Source: Pholis gunnellus (taxonomy: Eukaryota > Chordata > Actinopteri > Perciformes > Pholidae). From it: a stretch of 64,000 nt of DNA. This document shows, piece after piece, positions 23,896 through 38,200 of this stretch (positions are counted from its first letter, which is position 1; each line of letters begins with the position of its first letter). A program made the position numbers and the translations under genes. The notes under the pieces were generated by a model that ran no database searches, was not told the DNA's origin, and saw only the letters and a program-made list of their open reading frames with translations. The stretch spans positions 15,213,841 through 15,277,840 of the forward strand of contig OU342806.1 of the NCBI GenBank assembly GCA_910591455.2, given 5' to 3'.

Positions 23896-24702
23896 AGATT
23901 TTAAATCTTTGCACTGTGACAGAGCTACTGGATACCAAATGAGTCCCACACTATCTAATTGAATGAATGCAGTCTAAGAGGATTACTGATCTGCAACAGA
24001 TCTCTCTCTCTCTCTTGTTTGGGCTACTGTAGATTGAAGAGATGGAACTGGCACACTCTGGGTCTCACACTGCTTTGACATGTCTGTGGTGTCCGTATGT
24101 GGAACAGTTTGTGACGTCTGCAGAGCAACTGTTTCATTGGATTAGATGACCTTCCCCAGTGTTTCAATTCCAGTCTTCCTTCCTGCGTGCAGTCACAGTG
24201 CTGATCTGGGCTGATGATCTTCGTAGCCATCTTTCTAACCCCCAATTCCGAAGTAATCAATTGGAGATTTGCTAGCATGAGCAAATTAAGTCACATATAA
24301 GTGTTTCAGTGCTGTGTGTGTGAGCAATAGATAGACAATAAACTCTTGTAAACAGCTGACTTTCAATTAGACACAGACCCATGACTAAATTCAGGACCGA
24401 AATGAATAATCTTTTGTTGTCATTCAATGCAGAAGCTTTCACTGTAAAACAAGAAATAAACAAAAAAAGAACTCTCTCTACGATACCCAATGTTGCAACA
24501 AAATGTAAATGGCAAATTATATACACGAAAACTCAAGATGGTCCTCAAAATCTATCTGAAATGCATGTAAAAACATACAAACAGAATAATTGATCTCCCA
24601 TTTAATCCATTGAAAATTAAACTCCCGATTTCTACATATTTCAAACACAAGTCCACTCCATTATCTTCCCAAAATAAAAGATATCAATAAAGTTTTTCTT
24701 AC

Positions 24703-24966
24703 CAGTAACAGTTAAGTCCTCCTTTTTTGTCAGTAGTTAACCTTGCACTGGTCTACACTCGAGCACTTCACCGATCTATCTGTTGCTGGATGGTGTGTGA
24801 TTTTGTGTGCATGCGTGTGTCTTTTCCAGCCAATGAGCTTGGTCTAATGGAGATTTTAAAGAGACCCTATAGACCAAACAGAAATAGAGCACAGATCCTA
24901 AGAGGATTTCACTTCAGGAATTAGAAACTCAGATAAAGGCCTGACTATAACTAATGAAGAGAGAGA

Positions 24967-25017
<51 letters not shown>

Positions 25018-25081
25018 CAAAACACTTTATTTTTTCCAAAACTTTCTTTTATATGAGGAGAATCTAATAAATCACTTAATC
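24703..25081 (-). promoter_or_regulatory. pdc: Candidate non-coding first exon and promoter of pdc
   Basis: On the minus strand a good donor, TTACTG|GTAAGA, lies at 24703/24702. It fits the acceptor found in front of the pdc ATG exon. Further upstream, a TATA-like TATAAAAG is at 25046-25053 and a CRX/OTX-type core GATTA at 25077-25081, as expected for a photoreceptor gene. A (TC)n tract in the gene sense lies between. The exon's 5' end is a guess: an alternative is a closer start using the TTTAAAA near 24852. Confidence 0.4.
24961..25012. repeat. (GA)n microsatellite
   Basis: About 20 GA units with a few interruptions. It reads (TC)n in the pdc sense and falls inside the candidate pdc 5' exon/promoter region. 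Confidence 0.95.
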
Positions 25082-25599
25082 AGGCAGCCGATAACCTTGT
25101 GTACAACACTAATCAAGAGCAGTACACACAATATATTGTGTTACATTTCACCATTATAAACAGCACATTAGGAGTTAAAACAAGTGCGCATATCCCTGAG
25201 ATAAACTCTCAAATAAAGCGATATTTTCTGGAATTCGAAGTTCTTCCAGGCAAAGAGTTTCATGCATGAAAATGAACACATAATCAAAGCCTTTGAAAGG
25301 ACAAAACACTGCTAGCTATTGGTGGGAGATATCTTGTGATGCTTTATCATGTGCCTCTTGATTATAGTCAACACAGGAATCACTTTGTTGTCTCTTCTCC
25401 ATTATTAAACTATCATTTTTCTTTAGTGTTTTAATACACAAATATGTTTTTGGGATGATAAAAATAATAATAAAGAGGTAAAAAATAGAAGAATCAGTGC
25501 ATCTAAAAATATTAAGAGCAAACAGCATAGTAAATGCTTTATGGTTAGGCAGTTAAGGTAAGTACAAGAATTAAGGGTAAAATTATTTTATTGATTTGA

Positions 25600-26045
25600 T
25601 TTAGAAGTAAAGTAAGACAATGTAAAAATACTCTAATACAAGTAAAAGTTCTGCATTCAAATTTCTATGTCAAAGTACAGAAATGTTATCTGCAAAATGT
25701 GCTCAAAGTATCAAAGGTAAAAGTACTAATAATACAAAATTGCCCCCATCAGAGTGTTACATTAATACGTTCATGAATATATTGCTTAAATGTATGCAGC
25801 ATTTTAATGTTAGTTAATGTCAAGTTGTGTAGTTTAATCTAAATTCAAACCTCATAAATTGATCATCTGTTTTATGTGTTAATTCTTGATCTGCAAGGTA
25901 ACTGTCAAATAACTGTAAAGTACAATATTCGCCTCTGACATGTAGTGAAGTAGAAATATCATAGAATAGAAACCTCAAGTTAAGTACATCCAAATTGGGA
26001 TTAGTACTTAATTAAAGGTATTTTTACTGCTTTTATAGTGGAAAG
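25600..26045 (+). repeat. Degenerate dispersed repeat rich in AAAGTACT/AAGTA motifs
   Basis: The stretch contains AGTAAAAGTTCTGCATTCAA, GTCAAAGTACAGAAATGTTA, TCTGCAAAATGTGCTCAAAG and TCTGACATGTAGTGAAGTAG. These phrases belong to the same AAGTA-rich fish repeat as the better-preserved copy at 34291-35200. Its ends are not clear. Confidence 0.55.
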
Positions 26046-29000
26046 AAAGCACCCATTATTCTCATCACCGCAAACACCCACAAAGGTTTTAATTGTACAC
26101 ATGGGTCTCTGTGACATCTTCCTGCAAGCTGGTGTTTTATTGTGGTCAGTGATGACTGGCTGTAAGGTGTAACCAGCACAGCTTTATATTCTCCTGTGTG
26201 AAGTTACTTATAGTGCATATTCTTAGGCATCACCTTAGAACAACATACATTCATGTAATACATTTCAGGATATACAATATGTTTCCACAAGCTACAGCGT
26301 GAAAAGAAATACCTCAGGCACTCCTAATTCTTTGTCTTTTTCCTGACATGATCCATTGTAAGCTTTCCTTTAGCTGAGTGCTGAATCACTGCAGTGCAAA
26401 TAGGAACAGTGTATGCTCCCCACACCCTCAAGGTATTTTCTGGGACAGCTCATGCAACCGTGTTTGGCTTCTGTCCTTTATCTCTCTGGCTGTGTCCTGT
26501 ATTTATTGGCTTAAAGGATTACTAGACTTTTTTATTCAGGCACATAAGGCACACACGTCAGGTGGGGTCTTATTATTAACGGTTCATTGCCTTCTTTTCT
26601 AAAAATGTCTTTGAGCAACTGCTTACAGTCCAAGATTACAGTTGCTAACTAAACTTACATGATAAGATGGTCAAAACAGAGGAGAACTGATGTATTTGTT
26701 AGCCACAAGTCGCACACCACCGTAAGTGCATGCCCACAACGACAACACCAACAACAGAGTAGAGTGCCCAGAATAATCTCTCTAAGAAGAAACATTTCTT
26801 AAAGAAAGTCTTGCATGGGAGATTCATTTCACGGTCTCTATGGAGGATTATGTATCTGTGCTAAATTCAGAGTCGCTCTGTTACATGATCATGGATCATT
26901 GGATCACTGCCCTCGGCCTGACACACAGGGTGAAACTAGATCAAGACCTTTTCTTTTAAAAGCTAGAGGCCAGCCTTGTGCCTTTGGGATTAACCTACAA
27001 TAGTTCTGCTGTTCTTTAAAGAGCTTCCGAGATCCTGATCTTTTACACAAGGTGCAGGAGTAACGTTAAAAATATACTGGACACTGACACTGACACTCCA
27101 GACTGTCATTGTAATACATCTTTGCATCAACACCCTATATGCCCAGTTAAATATAGTTACTAGTTGATTTAATCTAGAAAATACATATCATATTTTCCCA
27201 TTTGAATGCAACAAAGCTTGCAAAGACAAGCATTTATTCTTTTGTTGCATCTCCACATCAGTTCATCAGTACATAAATATACCACATCAACTCATTTTAC
27301 TAAGTATGTACCCTTAGATATAAAACCTATTGTTTGTTTTTTATTCTGCAATGGATACAGTAAAACAAATTGCACATTACCGTTGTTTGTTACCTTGTTG
27401 TCTGACCTCTTAAATAAATCAAGTGTACACAAAAATATTTGACTTTGCTTACCAGGTGAATGCGTCAATAAAACATGTTTAAAAAAATAGAAAAATTATT
27501 TAGTTCACTATGATGTCCTCGGCTGTTAGATTTCTCTATGAATCACCAACACCAGTATGTCTCTGTTGGATTTATACAGTAAACATGCATTTACGTCCAG
27601 CATGTCCCCTCCACACAGGGGCTGGAGAGTACAGAGACAATAAACAAACAGAAAACATGATAACCGATCCAAATAACACACACTATTTATATCCAAAAGA
27701 AAGATTGGTAGTTGGGACAATTAGTAAAAAGATATACAGGACCAAGAGAAACGTACGCCCACAGTAAATGAAGTGCTAGTGAATTAGTGTTCATGCCTTT
27801 GTGAGGTTCCCCTATATGTATTTAGAGGGATGTATTTCTTATATGAACCATATGCTCCATCTGTGAACACAATACTGTCACTCTGGAGCCAGAGAGGTTT
27901 AATTTAATCTGGTGTGGAACAATGTGTTCTCAACAAGCAATTCAATTAGTCACTTTAGTGACATGCTTGTTGAAATGAAATAGATGAAACAGCATAGATA
28001 TAAAGCTGGTGCCATTTATGATATTTGTCCTGGAAAACCGCAAATCTATCTCCATCATGGTTTTACATTTTTGGTAAAATTGTCAGTAGCAATAACAAAA
28101 TGTCGTGCTTATTCTGCATAAACTATAGTAAATAAATAAACACTAGAAAATATTCAGTTAGGCTAAATGAATAATTTATACTTTCTTTGGTATTTCTGTC
28201 ATGTACGGATATGCAATGATGATTGCTGGGTAATATGTATGTTGATAATGTCTAATGTCAAGTCTCTATTGATCATGTGACGAGACGATATGAGGATGTG
28301 TGTGTGTGTGTGTGTATTTGTGTGTGTTTGAGTGTGTGTATGCTTCATCACTAGTAACTGCGTGCACTACGGCCCCTCATAATAGTAAGCTCTTGGGCCC
28401 GACGTAACTACTTTACGCCATCGGCTCCATGAGGCCTTTGTATGTGGAACTAAAGGGTATAGAGTTACTTCTTTTCACAAAGCCTGCAATTACAAGCAGT
28501 CACTGCTTCCCATACATTCATACTGCGGTTTTGGAATGTTGAACTGCCGTGTTGAATACATGAGGCAGAATGTGTTTTAATAGATCTCTCCCACGTGTAT
28601 TCTGCAGGGAGAATAGGTGAGTCCTTTTTGTCTCATATTCTTCAGGTGACTCAGTCATGTGTGCATACCATAGAAAAGGTGGAGGTGTTGGGAGCAGCTC
28701 AATTAGGCAATGGCTTCCCCAGAGGCTAATCATTGACTTGGTAGGAAATAATAAGTGGACTGTTCCTATTGTTCTTATCTGGCGCCCGCCAAGTTGGCCA
28801 CACAACGTGATTTTGTTCTTGATGTAGTTTCATTCCAATGCAGATAATTCATTTTGTCTATTAGAGATGTATGTCTAACAGGTTCTTTCTTTCTACGCCT
28901 GCCATGGATTGATTGTAAGATGGAAGAATGTTTAAACAGAAATAGGAAACCGCTGTCATTTTATTAACAACAAACTTCTGGAGTAGCCTTTTTATTTTGG

Positions 29001-29096
29001 CATATACTTCTGACAAATAAGATCTAATCTCTTTACAATTCTTCTAAGTACAACTATTTTGTAAATCTCTATCCATAGTTGCCCTTGTGTTGACCC

Positions 29097-29101
<5 letters not shown>

Positions 29102-29176
<75 letters not shown>
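29102..29176. repeat. (CA)n microsatellite
   Basis: About 37 uninterrupted CA units, among the longest dinucleotide tracts in the window. Confidence 0.98.
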
Positions 29177-29179
<3 letters not shown>

Positions 29180-31201
29180 CACCCATAATCAATGACAGAT
29201 ATGAGTTTGTGTCTGGTCTTTTGGTCTGTAAAAAGGAAAACTTTTACAGTTCTGTAATTTTCCTGTCGCCAGGCTCAGATGTGGTTTCCCCTCTGACATT
29301 TTATTCACAGGAAGACACAGGAGAGTCTTTCAATGTTATGACAGCAGTAGGCTGTTACAGGCGGTTTGAAAGTCCGACCTTGCTTTATTTGAGGCCCACA
29401 GCCAACACATTTCTGCTGCTCTGACTCAGGAGTTTTCACTTCCCGCTCACTGAGGCAAACACGCACAAGGAATGTACATTTCATAATTAAATACCTGTAT
29501 ACAATCTCATCACAATGGAGGCAAGATGTGCCATCATATCTGTTTTTATGTCTTTACAATATACAAATAAATAAATAAAAACACAACAACAACACAATTA
29601 ACAACACAAATACAGACCCAATGCCAGTACCCACCTACCTATGACCCAATGGCTTTGGATAAAAGAATGGATTCAAAAAACAAATTATATAGATAGAAAT
29701 AGGCTAGTTACCACAACAGGTAAGTGAAAACACAGTAAACCAACCCTTTAAATCTGTGATGAAGTCGATGAACCCAAGACTTACTTTCTACTGCCTTCAC
29801 TTACTGAAGAAGTACAGTGAATGCCAAAAGCATTGAGTCCTTTTTAACTCTGCAGCAAACAGATGGAAATCATGAAGAAGTGCTGGATTGAGGACAGGTT
29901 TAAAATGGATAAACAATGGAGACGAGGATGAATCAATGGCATGACAGACCCATATGGTTTCACAAAGAAAATAACGTTTTTGGTATGAATGTTATGTCTC
30001 TATGCGTGTGTGTCTGCCTCAGTGTCTGATGTGAGCACTGGAAATGCACGGACACTCGTCTGATCTTATGGAGAAAATTAGAAAATAAGCTTTGTTTCTT
30101 CAGTGATTCATTGTGGGCACAAGTTTTTCTGTCCTAAAAGCTCTCCCTGCATGCGAAATGGCACGAATGTCCTGCAAACAAAGTCGAGGGAAATGGACAA
30201 AAGATCAAAACAACAGACATGTCCTTTCATGGGAACTCAATCCATACTTTAGCCTTTTCTGTGTTCAAAGAGAAAACCTTCAATCATGCTGTAATCTACA
30301 ACTATTTAGGCATAAATTCAAATCAAGTCAATTTATCACTCTAATTGGATAAAAGTTATTCTCAAACAATAAGAGAGTACAAGTCATATGCGCAGATTTA
30401 TTTTCAATCCATTCCTACTTGGAGTCTTAAATCCATGTCATGTACAATTTTATGGGTTTGATGCAGTTCGGGTCTGACTTGATAGGTCTATTTATTATTA
30501 CTTATATTCTATGTCTTTTCAAGCAAAAATGGCCAAAACTTCATTGGTTCCAGCTTTTTATGTGTGAACTTTATCTGAATTTCTCACATGATGATAAAAG
30601 TGAATGTCTTTGAACTTTGGACAGTTTGTCTGACAAAATAAGCAATTTAGGAAACATTGTGATGGGTATTATTCACCATTTAATTACCAAACTATAAATT
30701 AGGAATGAAAGTAATTGATAGCTGTAGCCCCAGGCGGATATAACCTAAGACAATAGAACATATGTTTTTTCAAACAGCAGTCTTACTGCCCTTGTTTAAT
30801 CTAGTCTATGTACTCACACTGACAACAGAATAATGTTGTTCTGATACTTTTCATGCACAACTGAAATGAATTGATTCAAAGTATTTTCTGAAATTTGAAC
30901 CACACTCCTCTATAACTCCATATAATCTATTATCAGTGCCATTTAAGCTTTCTATAGGTCTGGCACTTTCCTTCCTGTAATAACCTTTTTGATTTAATTA
31001 AAAAAATCTACTCCACACTCAACTCTGCAATTATTTTTCAGAAACCTGTTTCCTGATGTTTGTCTTTGATGTGTCTTTCTGATGACATTGTGTAAAATAT
31101 ATGTATATAATATTAAGTATATGGACTATATGGGCTCCAGAACTAGAGTTACAGATTTTCAATGGAAACACTGAACACTGTCGGTCAGTAATTTTCCCTT
31201 A

Positions 31202-31262
31202 TCATCATCATCATCATCATGATCATCATCATCATCATCATCATCATCACCATCATCGCTGT
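31202..31262. repeat. (ATC)n microsatellite
   Basis: About 19 ATC/CAT triplets with three interruptions (GATC, CACC, ATCG). No coding frame with splice support surrounds it. Confidence 0.95.
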
Positions 31263-34200
31263 CATGATCATTCATGATACTGAGAAATAAGAGAAAGTCA
31301 TCGGGCACAGGAGGATATGGGTTTCATCATTTAAATGAATCTTTGATTTTAGTGAATAAATATCTCCACAAAGACCCCTGATTCACATGTGTGTGTGTCT
31401 GTGTGCATGTGTGTGTTTGCGCCTATTGTGCAACACCAAAGCCGGTTCAGTGAGTAGTGCGTAAGAGGGGGAGGGGACCTCCTCTATCCAGCCACTGTTG
31501 CTACTATTGAAACCCATTCATAAATATTAGTCATACCACAGTAGTGTTGGTGTTTCTGTTTTCAGCCGAGGCCCCTCTTGACTTTTTCAAGTTCACCAGG
31601 AAAAAGTGACGCACACATTAAAAACCTTGTACTGTGATATAGTTATCTAAGAAGCCACTAGGAGGAGCTGCAGGAACACAGAGCACACCACAAGAAAAAG
31701 CTGCAATCATGCTGTCAGTCAGTGAGCAGAATGCAGCAGGTCTGTAAGAGAGAAGGGGTGATGGGAGGACTACAGTCATACATTAAATTCCATTTCTATT
31801 TTCATTAGTCACGAATCAAATCATTGGGCAACGAATCATTGGGCACTTCACATATAGGGGTGATGTTATAAATTAGCAAGTAAAAGAACACCAATATTGA
31901 AATCTATTCAACTTACAAATCAAGGTTACACAAATAAAGGTTTTGAGATAAAAAAAGTGAACTAGAACAAATCAGTTCACATGGAGCTCAAGGTAAAACA
32001 ATGGAACAAATACAATTGAGGCAAAATTCACAAATAAAATAAATAAAAAGTGATAAGCAGTAAAACATAAATGCCCTCTGTCATATTATAGAGCTTTTGA
32101 GAGATTATTTAAAATAATGTAAAATGATCAGTTATTAGTTTTAAAATTCATCAAAATGTTTTTATTTAATATATCACTGACATTCATTCTGCGTTTGCCA
32201 TCTGGTAGTGCTATATCAGAATACTGGGATAGAGATGTAGTTGAAAAGGAGCTAGTGATGCTAAAATGAAGTTTTCTGAAACTATTCTGAGGTACAAGAA
32301 ACCCAGCACACATGTATCGCCACAGACCTTTGGTCCAGTATTATAACATTCACCATATACAAATAGAAAATATGAAAGGCTACTGAATAAAAAACAATCA
32401 ATTATAAAACAAAACAGTAGTTTAAACATGAAAACAAATAAATACAAAATCTGAGTCATTGGATCATTAGACATCAGTACTTCTGTGCTTCTGAAATAGA
32501 GTAAGCACCTCGGAGCGCCTTAGAGACCAGATCAAGCCAGCCGTGAGTTAACTGGAAGGTTGTCTTTCAGCTAACTTTGACAGTGGTTTACACGTCACTG
32601 CCTACGATTTTGAAATGTCTGGAAGCCCCGATACCAAATGAAACATCAATACTGGTAATGCTTTCTGTGATGATTGAACTTAGCTTTAGTCTGGAAAGAA
32701 GCCAGTTTTCCTTCCTCGGGTGTTCTCCTCTGTGCGCTTCACTACCTACCACTCCCCTTCTGCTTGTCTCACTGCCACCTTCACTCCAACTTAAGAATAA
32801 ACGTGTTTACATGCAGTATTTTTCTTTCCAAAAAACACACCAATGAGCCGCACTGTTGTACGAGGTGACATGTTCCTTCACTTTGATGAACAGTATTTTA
32901 TTTTGAGTTGATCCCACATACACCGTCCCGCTGCCATATATACTCTATACTGGTGCACCATGTGTATTAATCCGCAGCTTAAAATAGTCCCTAACAAATG
33001 CACTATTTACGACTGTTTGAGTCATGTTTGCTAAAAACTACAATGGCAAGCTGTTTAAGGAAATTGTTTAGCCTTTCTTTTTTTAAATGTTATGATATGT
33101 AAGTCAGTTCGTTTTTACGAACAAATGGGCATTCAGAAAGTATTTGGGGACTTTATTTCTAAAATACAGAAGCATATCGCCAGCCTTCTTCCTATGCACA
33201 AAATGACTCTGCCGTTATGTGGCTGATACAGTACAGGGTTTGTACATTTTACAGTATGAAAGGTGTCTTTATAATTAAAATTCAAACTATATTTTACCCA
33301 AATATCTTCTTCTTTGGTTCGTGGTTGTTTGAAACATTGTGCTCTGTTACAGGCGCATCATTGTTGTGCTATTTTGGAAAGTCTTCTCTTTTAATCTGAA
33401 GACATGATTGACTTTTAGAAAACGATGGGCTTCGGTTAGTTAACCCCAGTGTGAGTTACATTCAAACGCTTGCATGGCCACATAGACACATCCTTCTTCT
33501 AATTTCCAAGGCAACATGAGGAAGTGTGCTCCTGCATTGATGACATGCTTTGAGTTTCATGTCGCCTGTCACCAGACGTGTTGTGACAACACAGAACAAA
33601 GATTACACATGGCATAAAAACTTTAGCACTTCTGTTGGTGGAAGGTTACAAGTAGAGTCCCTGAGACAGCCAATGCTCGGATTTCTGGAGAAAGACACCA
33701 AACTAGTTGTTATCTAAAGAATGACAAACAGGGTTATCAAGAATGAGATCAAGTTATTGTTACTGTTCCAACTTCCTTGTTCTCATCGTTTTCTAGGGAA
33801 CACATTACAGCTAACGTCAAACAGGTCTCTTGTATTTGCATTTTTGTCATAACCTGACACCACAATGTTTAAGGAGATAGCTAACAGCAGAGTGCTTTTA
33901 TTTTTTTTGCCAGTTGTCCAGTTTGTTTTAATGTACATCTATGTTTTTTTCACCTCATTTGGAATTAAACTATTTTATTAAAAGAGAAAGAAAACAAACA
34001 AACACTGGTATTTCTACACCCAAATAACAGCAGCTTCATACTGTAAAAACCTTAGCTGTTATCCGACTTACAGTTAATCGGTGTAAACAAGTAAAATGTC
34101 AACAACACTGCACCCACCATCACTTCTTTCATGTTTCATGTTTCAAGTTTAATCTGGTAAAAGTGTAAAAAAGAAAGTAGAAGCTCCTGACACAGAATTC

Positions 34201-34290
34201 CCCTCCACAGCATATGTCATTACAACAACATCCCCATTTCACTGAACTAATCTATGTAATCAGACAAATCTTTTGTTTTACACTCCACTA

Positions 34291-35200
34291 CAGTGGTGGA
34301 AAGGAACCAATATGTATAAGTTCTGTAACAAAGTTGTACTTTTGTGACAAATTACAATAATACTCTAAGTTGTCGTCCTTTCGATTGTTTCATAATTCCC
34401 ATAAATAAATGCTCCTGTCTTTCTGTTCTAAGAAACAACAATTGGAGGATTATCATTCTATGAAACAAAAATTATTAAAAAAGCTTTCCTCAGTAGATGC
34501 CTCCAGATCCAACGGACAAGAACTTTAAGTACAAACTTGAGGTACTTGTACTTTACTTGTGTATATCCATTTCATGCATCTTCATACTTCTACTAGATTA
34601 CATGTCAGAGGCACTGAGATGATGATGTTACGCGACAATTTGTTTGTTTGGTTAGTTATTTTTCAGAATACAATATTTTATACCCTTATCTTCTGATAAA
34701 CTGAAGGATGAAGTGTTCCTTTCTAAAAAAAAAAGGTAAATAAACTATTTAAATCTGACTTGGATCAACTGGAGATTGCATCATCACAAAGATGAAAACA
34801 GAGCTGTTTTTCTGTATTCATAAAAAGTTGACTTTTTAGACTTATGGTTCTCACAGGACAGCGACGCCACAAACATATGATGATCTTATAGAATATGATG
34901 CATTACTGTAGATTAAACAATTATTTAACATTAGCACACCCATAAACATTTACAACACTAAAATACAACACGCATGATGATGCAGCAGTACTATTAATCC
35001 AAAAATGACATATACATAAGTAACTGTCAGGGATCGTTTTTATGCAGAATGAGTACTTTTGATATTACAAGTACATTTTGCTGATGATAATAACATACTT
35101 TTTACTTGAGTAAGGTTTTGAATGCAGCTGCTTTCACTTTTTTTTCACAGCGTAGTATTTCGACATTTACTTAAAGATCTGAAAACTTCTTCCACCACTG
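34291..35200. repeat. 910-bp dispersed repeat with inverted ends CAGTGGTGGAA/TTCCACCACTG
   Basis: The block starts CAGTGGTGGAAAGG and ends TTCTTCCACCACTG, an inverted match of 11 bases. Inside are AAGTA-rich phrases such as TACTTGTACTTTACTTG, TACTTCTACTAGATTACATG and CTTTTTACTTGAGTAAG. This looks like a non-autonomous DNA transposon common in percomorph fish. I could not see an obvious target-site duplication in the flanks, and the interior carries no transposase frame. Confidence 0.65.
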
Positions 35201-38200
35201 AACATTCACATATTTTCTTTAAATCCACATTCACACTTAACTTCTGTTCCACTTCCACTTAAGAACTTGTCAAGAGATCTTGAAGAGCCTGTCCGAATAT
35301 GAAGGAAAGAGCTGCTGGAAGTCCTAAAATTGAACAAACACATACACGCACATTTATCGTCAAGTTACGTGCTGATTCTGGACACCAATTAAGCGTGGCT
35401 TTGCTGAATGTGCTTCCAGTCAGTCTCTTGGTGTCCAGCAGCCTTCCTGCCAAGTCCTGGATCCCTGTGGAGTCTGACTCACAGAGCTTTCCAACAAATG
35501 CAAAGACATCATTTCATTTTGACGGCCTGGGAAAGATTAAATGAGAAACACGTTTTATTCTTTGAAAAGGAAAAGTACTGAAAGGGTTTCTAGCCAGGAG
35601 TACAACTACTGAATAGTCACAAATTTGAATCACATGGCTGTCATTATAAAATGGTAATATTGTTAATCTGTGGTCATTGCTTGTGTTTTGATATAATAGT
35701 TTATATATGTTTATGATTTATAGCTACACTTGTACCTGCCAAAGTCAATAAAACACCTCATTCATTCCTTTAATACTTGTTTGTTTGTTAAAAGTCAAAT
35801 GTTTCCACTGATGTGGAACGCAGAGAAGAATTAGTGACAGAGGGCTTTGCAAATAGATATGACAGATATGCAAGGCGTGTCAAGGTATGAGAGCTTGAGA
35901 CACCCTATTACTAACATGGGAACGCGTTCAAGACACCAGTTGAAACAACTGATATTTAACAAGTCAATTGTAAAATGCTGTTAGTCACTGGAGGGATGTG
36001 TGAGAAAGTGACTGAGCAACACCGATACCAAAGTCTGTGTGTGACAAGAGGTAATTATATTTTCAGACCAAATTTACTGCATTAAGAAAAAACATGTCCC
36101 CTTAAGTGTTCACACACTCTAAGAATTAATTTGCAATCAAACAAGATAATCTTCACAAATAAACACCACTTTTATGATTTTTGAAAGTAAAAAGCTAACG
36201 GCTATAAACAAACTACACCACAATTGCATGTTCGCGAGTGTACACATCAAAGCTGTGAAGACGGACTAGTCAGCGTGATGGTGTTTTGTAGTAGACAAAA
36301 TTTATATTGTAGAACAAAACTTTAAAATCTCTTAAGCTTATGTTAACCACAGACCTTATTTCAGGCATCTAACCAAAAACCCATTCAAAAAAACATCGAC
36401 TCAGAGACAAGGGTGCCAGAAGTGCAAAAATGCCGTCTCATTTTTGTGAATAAGGAATAGTTCAACATTTTCAGAAATATTTATTTCCTCTGAAGAGATC
36501 TCTTCTTGAAACATCGACATTGTCAGCAATGTACAAAGTGGCATAGTGGCTTGTATCAAAATAAAAAAACGTCCTTCATGTAATATGTCAGAATGCTTGG
36601 GGCTGAAGGTGCAATACGTACAACTCCAGTGTTTTAAGTTTGAGAGATTCAGTGATTCTTATCAGGTTAAGTAAAGGTCTGAGAGTGGAGTTAGATAAAC
36701 AAAGATCATCTCTAACATCTTTGGTATGTGATGTCATCCACTGAGTCGGCCTCTTCTTGCCCTCAAATGGTCTTGTATGATGTATACCAGTCCTGTATGT
36801 CTGAAAGATGAGTAAGTGTGTGAGTATCTGTCGATGATATGACATGACAGCATGTTCGTGTGATCCCTGACAGATTTTATTATTTTGTCATCCTGTGACA
36901 GTGTTGTAGATGAAGATGTCTCTTACCCCCCTGTGTGACCTTAAAAGGCTCTATTATAGAGATGCTGTAGGCAGTTTCCGTCTAAGGGACACTCCTGTGA
37001 TGTCCACATCAGACGAAGCATGCGGGCTGATCGGAAATGGAAACAGTCAGGTGCCATGCATTCCTCCCCGCTGAAAGTCACAGAGACATCCAGAGCATGA
37101 GGGTCAGACCTTGGCAAGAATGAAGACCATATAGCCAGATTTATTCTCACTTTCTTCCTCGTTCTCTTTTTTTTTTCTTTCAACTTTTCCTTAATTTCTT
37201 CTGGTTTTATTTCTTAGCACAGACACCTTATTTTTAATTTGTGGATGAATCACTACTTTTTGATAAATGAGCAGTTTTTGTTTTTCAAGAGCAGGAATAA
37301 GGATTGACCTCCACTGCCCTTCACAGCAATTATTCAAAAATAAGAATTAGTGGCACATTTCCATAGCTTATCGTTGGTAGATTAGAATTCATTATGGTGT
37401 AATTTAAACTTGTTGTTGCTAGGAATGTCATTATGAGCAAGCCAACATCAACCAGAGCTAAATGGGTGTAAACACACAGGTAGATAAAGATGAGTCATCA
37501 GATCTTCTCTTCCTCTTACTTGCACAATGATTCATTGTGTGTGTGGATTTTTTTTTTAATCTTTTGCCCTTCCCTTCCTTTCCTGCAGCGGCTTCTTTTA
37601 TATCCTATGGATTCACCTCAATTGCGCATTTACCGTTTAGTCCCAGCTTTCTGACTTATCTTCCTGCCCACAAAAGGAATTTTCTAATGACCAGGTTCAG
37701 CGTTAAAGCAATGATTGGCCGTAGATCAACCTGCCAATTCACAGAAATACACCCAGACATCAAAGAGAAAATTGTGGGTTTTAACAGGAGTCTTACCCGA
37801 ACAACTTCTCATATGCCCCGGGCTTTTCCTTATGACAGTCACTACGGCTTAATCTATCGCATGCTCGTGACAGTATGACAAAAAAAGTTATTAGTATGAG
37901 TGTGTCAAGAGTCAAGTGAAACTATCATCAATTTCAAAGTGACATCATTGACAACGACAAGTGGAGAAATTGTGCCAGTTGAGTTTCCCTAACAACAGCA
38001 AAACACCTCACATCATCATGGGAGAGACTCAGCACATGATATATGCTTGAAAAATAATCAAACCAAACATTCTCTGGTTTGAGTTTCTCCAATGTAAGGA
38101 TTGGCTGCATTTCTATATTTTGTATCTGTAGTGAACTGTTTTTTTTGTTTTTTTTACTGTTGGTTGGACAAAACAAGCAGTAAGATGTTGCCTTGGGCTC

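Larger units (their letters stand above)
26046..34290. other. Intergenic, AT-rich, no gene seen
   Basis: No exon chain, RNA gene or recognisable domain is visible on either strand across this 8-kb stretch. Open frames are short and random-looking. It holds simple repeats at 28299-28340 (GT-rich), 29102-29176 and 31202-31262. Distal enhancers for ptgs2 or pdc could lie here but cannot be identified from one sequence. Confidence 0.6.
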
